Shown in pieces: positions 44,116 through 52,373 of a stretch of 64,000 nucleotides of DNA; the stretch's first letter is position 1; the number at the start of each line of letters is the position of its first letter. Made by a program: the position numbers and the translations under genes. The stretch lies in the NCBI RefSeq assembly GCF_040529055.1, contig NZ_CP132342.1, positions 1,734,001-1,798,000 of the forward strand, written 5' to 3'. The stretch is from Xanthomonas sontii (GTDB taxonomy: Bacteria > Pseudomonadota > Gammaproteobacteria > Xanthomonadales > Xanthomonadaceae). The notes beneath the pieces are model-generated. The model was not told the origin of the DNA. It searched no databases and saw only the letters and a list, made by a program, of their open reading frames with translations.

Positions 44116-45157
44116 CCGCAGCTGGTGGACGCCGCAGCCGGATCCGCCGCAACATCGGCTGCCGGAGGACCTGCGCCAGCGCGATCCGCTGGGCGCGCGC
44201 GACTGCGGCTGGGTCGGGCAGATGCGTCCGTTCGTGCGCCACTTCAGCGCGCCGGGTGAGCGCGTGCTGGATCCGTTCTGCGGCTTCGGCAGCACCTTGC
44301 TCGCGGCGGAACTGGAAGGGCGCCACGGCATCGGCCTGGAGATCGACGCGGCGCGCGCGGCGCTGGCGCGCGAACGGCTGCAGCGGCTCGGGCTGCACGC
44401 CGAGGTGCTGGACGGCGGCTTGCCGCACTACGCGCCATCCGCGCCGGTGGACCTGTGCCTGACCAACGTGCCGTACTTCGGCTGTGCCTGGCCGGCTGCG
44501 GCGGGGCCCGACCAGCTCTACGCCAGTGCCGACTACGCCGCCTACCTGCACGGCCTGCGCGCGGTGTTCCATGGAGTCCGCCGCCACCTGCGCGAGGACG
44601 GCTTCTGCATCGCGATGGTGGAGAACGTCCAGCTTGGCGAGGCCACGGTGCCGCAGGCCTGGGACCTGGCGCGGATCCTGGGCAGCCTGTTCGCGCCCTG
44701 TCCAGAGCGCGTGTTGTGCTACCCACGCGAGACCGCGCAGCCGCTGGCGCCCGGCGACACCCGCAGCGACCGCAGCCACGAGTACGCGCTGATCTTCCAG
44801 CACCGACGCCAGCGCATCGACCTGGCGGGTACGGCGCAGTTGCTGGAGGCGCTGCACGCCGACGGTTTCGTCTTTGCGCTGTACGGCAGCTATCCGCGCT
44901 GGCTGGCGGATCCGGCGGCGGCGCCGCGCCTGCCCGGCGACGTCGATCTGTTGCTGCCGCGCGACCCGGGCGGGCTGCTGCGGCTGCTCGACTGGCTGCG
45001 CGCGCGTGGCTTCCTGCTTAGCCTGTGGGGCGAGCCGCTGGCGGTGCCGCCGACCCTGGCACTGCTCGACGCCCATCATTACCTGCGCGCCGAACGTCGC
45101 GATCGCCACGGCGGCCTGCTGCGCGTGGACCTGGCGCTGGAACCCGCCGCCGCCTGA
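44108..45157 (+). CDS. SAM-dependent methyltransferase fused to a nucleotidyltransferase-like domain
   Basis: 349 residues from the ATG that overlaps the radical SAM stop. The N-terminal domain (about 20-235) resembles N4/N6 DNA methylases: SAM motif DPFCGFGSTLLAAELEG (Asp55 onward) and a catalytic TNVPYFG (119-125) in place of NPPY. The C-terminal domain (about 240-349) has the nucleotidyltransferase pattern: YGSYPRW (Gly260, Ser261), DVDLLLP (Asp278, Asp280) and a third carboxylate in RVDLALEP (Asp341). I know no named family with this fusion. The target could be nucleic acid or a small nucleotide. No restriction gene is adjacent. Confidence 0.7.
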   Translation: MDSRSWWTPQPDPPQHRLPEDLRQRDPLGARDCGWVGQMRPFVRHFSAPGERVLDPFCGFGSTLLAAELEGRHGIGLEIDAARAALARERLQRLGLHAEVLDGGLPHYAPSAPVDLCLTNVPYFGCAWPAAAGPDQLYASADYAAYLHGLRAVFHGVRRHLREDGFCIAMVENVQLGEATVPQAWDLARILGSLFAPCPERVLCYPRETAQPLAPGDTRSDRSHEYALIFQHRRQRIDLAGTAQLLEALHADGFVFALYGSYPRWLADPAAAPRLPGDVDLLLPRDPGGLLRLLDWLRARGFLLSLWGEPLAVPPTLALLDAHHYLRAERRDRHGGLLRVDLALEPAAA

Positions 45158-45281
45158 CGCGGTGGCGGCCAGCCTGCCCATCTCGCTAACCGCGGGATGA
45201 GCGGCCGCGGTGGCGTCAAGGCCGCGCCCACGCGCTTGCGGCTATCCTTTGCCGCGGTTCCCTCTCTCCGGTCAACGGCCT

Positions 45282-46022
45282 ATGTCCGCTCCCTCCAAGG
45301 TTCTCGCCATTCCCGCGCTCGCGCTGATCGCGATCGGCCTGAGCGGCTGTTTCGCGCGCAAGCAGGACGGCCTGGTGAAAGAGACCTTCAATTCCGACAA
45401 CACCTATTCGCGCAACTACCCGGTGCAGCCGGCGCAGGCCTGCGAATCGGCGCGGCGCGCGCTGCTGAGCCAGGGCTACGTGGTCTCCAAGGCCACCGCC
45501 GATGCGGTGGAAGGCACCAAGAACTTCCAGCCCAGCGACGAGTTGCATGAGCAACTGGAACTGCGCGTGTCCTGCGTCGCGCATGGGCAGGACGAATCCT
45601 GGGTGTTCGTCAGTGCCTTGCAGGACCGCTATGCGCTGAAGAAGAGCCCGACCTCGGCCAGCGTCGGCGTCGGCGTGCTCGGCTCGGTGTCCCTGCCGAT
45701 CGGCAGCAGCGACGATTCGATGGTGCGGGTGGCCAGCAGCACGGTGCAGGACGGCGACTTCTACAAGCGCTTCTTCCAGCTGATGAGCGAATACCTGCCC
45801 AAGAGCAAGCCGGCACCGGAGCCGTCTGCGCATCCGTCCGCGGCGGTGACGGCGCCGGCGCCGGCGCCGGCAGCGCCCGCACCTGTACCTGCAGCGTCGA
45901 CGGTGCCGACTCCGCCGCCCGCCGCAGCGCCCACGCCGCCGCCGGCACCCGCGGCCGCCACTGCGGCGCAGCCGCCCGTCGCGACCGCGCCTCCGAGCGG
46001 CGAGCCCGGCGGCGCCGACTGA
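45282..46022 (+). CDS. DUF2242-like lipoprotein with Pro/Ala-rich tail
   Basis: 246 residues from ATG 45282. Lipobox LSGC (Cys23). The middle region (about 35-170) has CESARRALLSQGYVV, a helix-strand start typical of DUF2242 lipoproteins, and ends with FYKRFFQLMSEYL. The last 70 residues are Pro/Ala repeats, a likely periplasm- or cell-wall-spanning linker. An extended -10 box GGCTATCCT lies 34 bp upstream without a clear -35. The function is unknown; the family assignment is from memory and moderate. Confidence 0.7.
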   Translation: MSAPSKVLAIPALALIAIGLSGCFARKQDGLVKETFNSDNTYSRNYPVQPAQACESARRALLSQGYVVSKATADAVEGTKNFQPSDELHEQLELRVSCVAHGQDESWVFVSALQDRYALKKSPTSASVGVGVLGSVSLPIGSSDDSMVRVASSTVQDGDFYKRFFQLMSEYLPKSKPAPEPSAHPSAAVTAPAPAPAAPAPVPAASTVPTPPPAAAPTPPPAPAAATAAQPPVATAPPSGEPGGAD

Positions 46023-46153
46023 TTCAGGCGTTGCTACACAAGCTGAATGCGGCCGATTTCGCTTCACGAACCATTCGCGAAGCCGGTGAGAAGGTGGCGC
46101 CCGTCGAGAGCGCGGTGCTTGTGCATCGGCTCCGCCACCCAGGAGCAATCAGC

Positions 46154-46522
46154 ATGAACACTCTCAAATCCGCCTTGTGTCTTTCCGTCCTCGCCATCGC
46201 CACGGCCGCCGCGCCGCTGGCCGAGGCGCAGCGTCACTACGGTCCCGAGGACGCCGGCCGCCGCTTCAGCGACGGCACCCGTGTGCACTGCAAGAAGGTC
46301 GCGGTGCGCAAGAACAGCACCGATCCCGACCGCATCGGCGGCACCCTGGCGGGTGCGGCGATCGGCGGCCTGCTGGGCAATCAGATCGGCAAGGGCGATG
46401 GCCGCAAGCTGGCCACCGTTGGTGGCGCGGTCGCCGGCGGCGCTACCGGCCGCTACATCCAGGGCCAGCGTCAGCAGGCCAATGGCAATCGCGTGGTCGA
46501 GACCGTCTGCAAGCGTTATTGA
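46154..46522 (+). CDS. Glycine-zipper 2TM outer-membrane-type protein
   Basis: 122 residues from ATG 46154 with an AGGAG ribosome site. A signal peptide ends near AEA|QRH. A glycine zipper (about 63-105, GGTLAGAAIGGLLGNQIGKG, then VGGAVAGGATGRYIQG) is typical of the Rickettsia 17-kDa antigen/SlyB-like superfamily. Two cysteines flank the zipper. Such proteins insert in the outer membrane or periplasm and stabilise the envelope under stress. A perfect-palindrome terminator follows. Confidence 0.85.
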   Translation: MNTLKSALCLSVLAIATAAAPLAEAQRHYGPEDAGRRFSDGTRVHCKKVAVRKNSTDPDRIGGTLAGAAIGGLLGNQIGKGDGRKLATVGGAVAGGATGRYIQGQRQQANGNRVVETVCKRY

Positions 46523-46582
46523 GTCGCGCGACCGCATCGTGTTGGTCGGTGCCTGACGCCGACCCGGCAACCTGATGCAGCA

Positions 46583-46617
46583 CGCCCCGGCGGAGGCCTC
46601 CGCCGGGGCGTTTTTTT
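46583..46617 (+). terminator. Intrinsic terminator with perfect 28-bp palindrome
   Basis: CGCCCCGGCGGAGG and its exact complement, with no spare loop bases, are followed by seven T residues. It lies 60 bp after the glycine-zipper gene. It sits between convergent genes. Confidence 0.92.
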
Positions 46618-46660
46618 GCGGTGCCGGTTGCGACGTTGCGCGATTCGGCGCCGCGGCGGC

Positions 46661-47551
46661 TCAATCGGCGAGCAGATCGCGCAGTGCCGCGTCCAACTGC
46701 GGATACCGGAACACATAACCCTCGCGTTGCGCACGTGTCGGCAGCACGCGCTGGCTGCCCAGCAACAGCTCGGCCATCTCGCCGAAGCCGAGGCGTAATG
46801 CCGCCGCCGGCATCGGCAGCAGCGCCGGACGATGCAGGGTGGCGGCGAGTTGCTGCGCGAACGTGGCATTGGTCGCCGGCGCCGGTGCGGTGGCGTCGTA
46901 GGCGCCTTCGCCGCCTTGCTGCAGCAGCCACAGCAGCAACCCGACCTGATCGTCACGGTGGATCCAGCTCATCCACTGGCGGCCATCGCCCATGCGCCCG
47001 CCCATGCCGAAGCGGAAGGGCAGCAGCATCCGCGCCAGCGCGCCGCCGTCGCGGCCCAGCACCACGCCGGTGCGGACCAGGCTGGTGCGCACGCCCAGGT
47101 CCTGCGCGCGTAACGCTTCGGCTTCCCAGTCGCGGCAGAGCTGGGCGGCAAAGTCGTCGCCCGGCGTGCTGGTTTCGTCCAGGACCTCGTCGCCGCGGTC
47201 GCCGTAGTAGCCGATCGCCGAGCCGGAGATCAGGCAGCCTGGGCGCTGCGCGGCGTCGAGTCCGCTCATCCAGTCGAGCAGGGCGCGGGTGGTGCCGATG
47301 CGCGAGGTGCGGAAGCGACGCTTGCGGGTGGCGCTCCAGCGGCCTTCGGTCAGCGGTTCGCCGGCGAGATTGATCACCGCATCGGCCGGTGCGGCGCGCT
47401 GCAGATCGTCCAGCACCTGCACCACCGGCAACAGGCGCGCCGCGCGTGCGGGGTCGCGGGTCAGCACGCTGACCCGGTGCCCGGCGTCGAGCAGGGCCGG
47501 GCACAGCGCGCGGCCGATGAATCCGGTGCCTCCGGTAACGAGCACGTGCAT
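46661..47551 (-). CDS. TIGR01777/SDR39U1-family NAD(P)-binding protein
   Basis: 296 residues from the ATG at 47551 (MHVLVTGGTGFIG). Atypical short-chain dehydrogenase with the N-terminal Rossmann motif TGGTGFIGRAL, NLAGEPL, the SGSAIGYYGDRGD motif where the Tyr replaces the classic YxxxK, and the C-terminal DUF1731 region. E. coli YfcH and human SDR39U1 are homologues; the substrate is unknown. It is convergent with the glycine-zipper gene and divergent from the transglutaminase-like gene. Confidence 0.88.
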   Translation of the reverse strand: MHVLVTGGTGFIGRALCPALLDAGHRVSVLTRDPARAARLLPVVQVLDDLQRAAPADAVINLAGEPLTEGRWSATRKRRFRTSRIGTTRALLDWMSGLDAAQRPGCLISGSAIGYYGDRGDEVLDETSTPGDDFAAQLCRDWEAEALRAQDLGVRTSLVRTGVVLGRDGGALARMLLPFRFGMGGRMGDGRQWMSWIHRDDQVGLLLWLLQQGGEGAYDATAPAPATNATFAQQLAATLHRPALLPMPAAALRLGFGEMAELLLGSQRVLPTRAQREGYVFRYPQLDAALRDLLAD

Positions 47552-47735
47552 GCAGGGGATCGCTTGCGCCAAGGGAGCCGCAGTGTAGGTGCGCCGGGCA
47601 TGGCGGAAGAGTGAACGCCGGGGGTGTCGGTGCCGCGGCGGTGGGTTTCGCGACGCCTGCACGGGTGAGGCGGCACGCTGCGCGGGCGCCGCCGCCACGT
47701 GGCCAACGGAAGCTCCTGTTCGTGATGTCCGCTCC

Positions 47736-49046
47736 ATGATCCGACCATCGAGGTTCGCTTGCCCGCCGCGGCTTCGCCGCGGCGTCGGGCTGCTGCTGGC
47801 CGCGCTGCTGGCCAGTGCCGCGGCCACGGCCGCACCGGCGCCGGCCGACCAGGCCAGCGCGGCTTGCCTGGCCGCACTGCTGGAGCGGCTCGGTTGGCGC
47901 ATCGGCACGACCAGCGCGGCGCAGCCGCAGATCGCCGCCGGCGCACCCTGCGAACGCGGTTCGCTGGCCGAGGCGCAGGCGCACGGCGATCTGCAGGCGG
48001 CCTTGCCCGCGGCCTGGAACGACGCGCAACGGCAGCAGGCCTTGCGTGCCTTGCTGGACACGCCGGCCACGCAGTGCGGCTACTTCCTGCAACTTGGGGC
48101 GGCCACCACGCGCGCGGTCGCACGCCTGCAGGACAATCCCGGCTATCGCTTCTCGGCGCTGCAACTGGGCTGGATCGGCTTCGGCCTGCGCGGCGCGCAC
48201 GCACAAGGCTGGGAGCGCTTCCGCAGCTTCGGCCGCGGCTATCGCCCGGCAGGCAGCAATGCGCAGGCGATCGAGGCGTTCTACAGCGGCCATGTGCGTT
48301 CGGAATGCGGTGTCGGCCGGCAGATCGCGCAACTGGCCACACAGCGCGAACTGTATGGCGACGCGGCGTTCGATCGTGCGTTCAGCGCCGACGAGCTGTC
48401 GATCGGCACCTTCCTGACCCTGCACGACACCGACAGCATCCTGCTCGGCGCGCATGCCGGCCAGTTCTTCGCCGACGGCAAGGCGGCCAGGACCGCGCAG
48501 CGCGGCCGCGCCGCCTTCCTAGGTGCGCCTGGCTACATCGTGCACGTGTTCGAGCGCCGCTACCTGGACGACATCAACAACCAGGCCGAGAACTTCGTGG
48601 TCGCCGCGGTCAGCGCCGAGGCCGCTACGGCATTGCGTGCGCACGGCGGCTTCGCTTACTACGACGCCCAGAACCGCCGCATCTGGGAGCTGGCGCGGGC
48701 GCTGCGCGGCCCGGGCCGCGAACGCTTCGAGCGCCTGCTGTATGAGCGCGACCCGGCGCTGCGCGCACGCCTCGATCCGGCGCAGCAGGCGGTGCTCGCG
48801 CAACTCGACGCCTTGCTCGACGATCCGTTCTACCGTGGCTTCGCGGTCTACGTGCATCCCAAGGGCGTCAAGCCGATCGGGTATCACGTGGTGCGGCTGC
48901 TGGATCGCAATCCGCGCACGCCGTTCGCGATCGAGCTGACCCTGCACAACCTGCACACCACGCTGTACCAGCGCTGGCGCGACCTGCAACTGCACGACTG
49001 TGCGCAAACGCCGCCGCCGGCACCTGCCGCCGCATCGGCGCCTTAG
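47736..49046 (+). CDS. Secreted protein with Tgl-transglutaminase-like active-site pattern
   Basis: 436 residues from the ATG at 47736, where a signal peptide begins (LLLAALLASAAATAA). I do not recognise a named family. Two features recall the Bacillus protein-glutamine gamma-glutamyltransferase Tgl. A Glu190-Cys191 pair sits at the head of a helix after FYSGHV (Tgl: Glu-Cys after a FxNGxL-type strand), and Glu285 in NQAENFVVAA aligns with the GENAVVMG Glu of Tgl. Other cysteines occur near 72 and 114. The rest is uncharacterised. It would act in the periplasm if the signal peptide is used. The function is tentative. Confidence 0.6.
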   Translation: MIRPSRFACPPRLRRGVGLLLAALLASAAATAAPAPADQASAACLAALLERLGWRIGTTSAAQPQIAAGAPCERGSLAEAQAHGDLQAALPAAWNDAQRQQALRALLDTPATQCGYFLQLGAATTRAVARLQDNPGYRFSALQLGWIGFGLRGAHAQGWERFRSFGRGYRPAGSNAQAIEAFYSGHVRSECGVGRQIAQLATQRELYGDAAFDRAFSADELSIGTFLTLHDTDSILLGAHAGQFFADGKAARTAQRGRAAFLGAPGYIVHVFERRYLDDINNQAENFVVAAVSAEAATALRAHGGFAYYDAQNRRIWELARALRGPGRERFERLLYERDPALRARLDPAQQAVLAQLDALLDDPFYRGFAVYVHPKGVKPIGYHVVRLLDRNPRTPFAIELTLHNLHTTLYQRWRDLQLHDCAQTPPPAPAAASAP

Positions 49047-49115
49047 CTGCGCGTCACGTCGGCATCGCCGCTTCGTGAGACCCTAACCCTCCTTTTTTCG
49101 AACCGGGAACGACGC

Positions 49116-50060
<945 letters not shown>

Positions 50061-50070
50061 GGCCGGGCGC

Positions 50071-51111
50071 TCAGTCCAGCGTGACGCTGCAGCCGGAGGC
50101 GGCGCTGCGCACGCCTGCCTCCAGCAGCCGCATTACCGCCAGCGCCTGCGCCGCATCCACCGGCGCAGGCGCGCGACCTGCGATCGCCTCGTGAAAGGCC
50201 GCATAGCAGTCGCGGTAATCGCCACGCGGCGCGGGCAGAGTCTGGACGGCGTGCGTGCCGTCGGCGCCGACCAGGCGCAATTGGCCGGGCAGGGGATCCT
50301 CGCCCCAGCCGGGCGCGCCCGGCGCGACGCCCGCGCGCAATTGCGCTTCCTGCGTATCCAGGCCGTGCTTGACGTAGCTGCCGCCGCTGCCGTGGAGCGC
50401 GAAGCGCAGGCCGTTGGCGGCGACCAGCGAGCCGGCATGCAGCACCACCCGCAGCCGCGGATAGCGCAGCACCGCATGCACGTAATCCACGGTCTGCGCG
50501 CCGGGGCGCTGCAGCGCCAGGTCGGCCTGCAGCGATTGCGGCGGCCCGAACAGTTGCAGGGCCTGATCGAGCAGATGCGGCCCCAGATCGAACCACAGCC
50601 CAGAGCCGGGGAGTGCGTGCTCGCGCCAGCGGTCGCCGACCTGCGGACGGTGGCGGTCGAAGTGCGAATGGAACTCGGCGATCTCGCCCAGCGTGCCCGC
50701 CTCCAGCAGGGCGCGCACGCCCAGGAAGTCGCCGTCCCAGCGCCGGTTCTGGAACACGCTGACGATGCGGCCGACGCGCTGGGCCTGGGCCAGCACCTGC
50801 TGCGCTTCGGCCACGTCGAGGGTGAACGGCTTGTCCACCAGCACGTGCTTGCCCTGGGCCAGGGCGGCCAGCGCCAGCGGTGCGTGGGTCTGATTGGGCG
50901 TGGCGATCACCACCGCGTCGATCCGCGGATCGGCGAAGGCCTGTGCGGCCTCGGCAACCACATGCGCCTGCGGCCAGGCCGCGTTCACGGCCTCGGCCTG
51001 GCGCGAGACCACGGTGTGCAGGTGCAGGCCGGGCGTGTGTGCGATCAGCGGCGCATGGAAGGTGCGGCCCACGTAGCCGAAGCCGAGCAGGGCGAGATTG
51101 AAGTCGGACAT
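50071..51111 (-). CDS. Gfo/Idh/MocA-family oxidoreductase
   Basis: 346 residues from the ATG at 51111 (MSDFNLALLGFGYVGR). N-terminal Rossmann domain with GFGYVGR and IATPNQTHAPLA, the family motif GKHVLVDKPF with catalytic Lys, and the C-terminal alpha/beta domain (GPHLLDQ with the active-site His). It is an NAD(P)-dependent oxidoreductase of sugars or inositols (YhhX/YvaA-like); the substrate is not evident. Confidence 0.9.
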   Translation of the reverse strand: MSDFNLALLGFGYVGRTFHAPLIAHTPGLHLHTVVSRQAEAVNAAWPQAHVVAEAAQAFADPRIDAVVIATPNQTHAPLALAALAQGKHVLVDKPFTLDVAEAQQVLAQAQRVGRIVSVFQNRRWDGDFLGVRALLEAGTLGEIAEFHSHFDRHRPQVGDRWREHALPGSGLWFDLGPHLLDQALQLFGPPQSLQADLALQRPGAQTVDYVHAVLRYPRLRVVLHAGSLVAANGLRFALHGSGGSYVKHGLDTQEAQLRAGVAPGAPGWGEDPLPGQLRLVGADGTHAVQTLPAPRGDYRDCYAAFHEAIAGRAPAPVDAAQALAVMRLLEAGVRSAASGCSVTLD

Positions 51112-51255
51112 GGGCGCAGGCAGCAGCGGCGGGACGCCAGTATCGCCTGGGCTGCGTGGGCGGATTGCGCATTCACGCTGCGGCGATTCTTCGGTCACGC
51201 CGCCTGTACGACGGCCTGGCGGAGACTGCGCGCACATTCAGCGGAGGAAGACACG

Positions 51256-51672
51256 ATGAAGACGATCAATGCACGCACCCTGCTTGGCGCCACCCTGGTG
51301 GCCGGTTTCGCGTTGGGCGCGGGCCAGGCGTTCGCAGCCGGCCAGGCCACCAGTGCCAAGGACCACGGCACCATGGGCCAGCAGGACACGATGCAGCACG
51401 ACACCATGGCCCATGACACGACTCGCCACGACTCCAAGGAGCCGGTCACCGACACCTGGATCACCACCAAGGTGAAGGCCGATCTGCTGGCCACCAAGAA
51501 CGTGTCGGGCACCGAGATCAAGGTCGACACCGTCAACGGGACGGTCAAGCTGTCCGGCGCGGTCGCGACCAAGGCCGAGAAGGACAAGGCCGTGGCGGTC
51601 GCCAAGAAGATCGACGGGGTCAAGAAGGTGGATGCGGCCGACCTGAAGGTCAGCGCCGCCGCCAAGAAGTAA
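51256..51672 (+). CDS. Secreted BON-domain protein (OsmY-like)
   Basis: 138 residues with GGAGG 8 nt before the ATG. A signal peptide ends near AFA|AGQ. A His/Asp/Met repeat follows (about 37-60, with three HDT-type units), potentially metal-binding, and then one BON domain (about 66-135, DTWITTKVKADLLA...VKKVDAADLKV). BON proteins bind phospholipid surfaces in the periplasm and are often induced by osmotic or envelope stress. The normal OsmY carries two BON domains; this has one. Confidence 0.88.
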   Translation: MKTINARTLLGATLVAGFALGAGQAFAAGQATSAKDHGTMGQQDTMQHDTMAHDTTRHDSKEPVTDTWITTKVKADLLATKNVSGTEIKVDTVNGTVKLSGAVATKAEKDKAVAVAKKIDGVKKVDAADLKVSAAAKK

Positions 51673-51739
51673 GCATTGCGATCCGCCGCCGCGGGTGGGG
51701 ATGCGACGAGGCGCCCCACCCGCGACAGCCGGTCTGCGA

Positions 51740-51765
51740 CGCACCCTGCGGGGTGCGTTTTTTTT
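51740..51765 (+). terminator. Intrinsic terminator of the BON gene
   Basis: Stem CGCACCC / GGGTGCG with a TGCG loop, followed by eight T residues that run straight into a tract of 14 G residues. Confidence 0.9.
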
Positions 51766-51779
51766 GGGGGGGGGGGGGG
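51758..51779. repeat. T8-G14 homopolymer tract
   Basis: Eight T residues (51758-51765) abut fourteen G residues (51766-51779). Such a G run is prone to slippage during replication and sequencing, so its length should be treated as approximate. It lies 62 bp before a small gene. Confidence 0.8.
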
Positions 51780-51841
51780 CAAATTCGCGACGGAAATCGC
51801 ATTTCGCGTCGCATTGACACCCGCTCAGACATCATGCCTTC

Positions 51842-52210
51842 ATGTTCGTCAACGGATCACGCGCGATGTTGGAGACCCAACCCCACCCGGCTGCGGGGCA
51901 CGCGGCCGCGGCTGCCGAGGCGCTGGGCGCCGCGTTGTCCGGCCATGGCGCGCAGCCGTCACTGCTGCTGCCGGCGGTGCGCCGGCTGGAAGCGCAGTTG
52001 AGCATGCTGTTGACCACGTTTCACGATGACACCGGGTTCTGGCCGGCGTTCTCCGCGCTGATGCAGGAACTGGATCAGGGCCTTAGCCAATCCGAGCGCC
52101 GGCGCCTGCGCAGCCACGCCGATTTCCTGCTGGTCCGCGCCGGCATGCCGGCCTGGACCCTGATCGGCGCCACCGCCGGTTCCATTCCGCCCCCGGCGCG
52201 CCGGCCCTGA
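51842..52210 (+). CDS. Small uncharacterised protein
   Basis: 122 residues from ATG 51842; a second ATG at 51866 is possible. It is helical and Ala-rich in the first half (AAAAAEALGAAL), then has a conserved-looking segment LTTFHDDTGFWPAFSALMQELDQ and an Arg-rich patch (SERRRLRSHADFLL). There is no signal peptide or membrane helix, and I recognise no family. Codon use (GC-rich third positions) supports a real gene. A perfect TTGACA lies 28 bp upstream but lacks a correctly spaced -10 box. Confidence 0.5.
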   Translation: MFVNGSRAMLETQPHPAAGHAAAAAEALGAALSGHGAQPSLLLPAVRRLEAQLSMLLTTFHDDTGFWPAFSALMQELDQGLSQSERRRLRSHADFLLVRAGMPAWTLIGATAGSIPPPARRP

Positions 52211-52373
52211 GCGCGGCGCGCGCGTGGCACTCCCGCGGGTGGCCGCAGGCCGCCCGTGTCGTCGTGCGCGCGGCCTGGGATAGAGTCCTTGCAGGTACCG
52301 CGATCGGGGTGTCGCGCTTCCGCTGAACAATTCATCTGCTGCCGGGGAAGATGGGCGACAATGCGCGCCCGCG

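Noticed and set aside
40464..45157. The NAD-salvage locus as part of a prophage
   Set aside because: No phage structural, integrase or lysis gene, no attachment repeats and no tRNA are nearby. Composition matches the neighbours.
51814..51842. TTGACA upstream of the small unknown gene as a complete promoter
   Set aside because: The -35 hexamer is perfect but no -10-like sequence occurs at 16-18 bp. A promoter further downstream would lie inside the gene.
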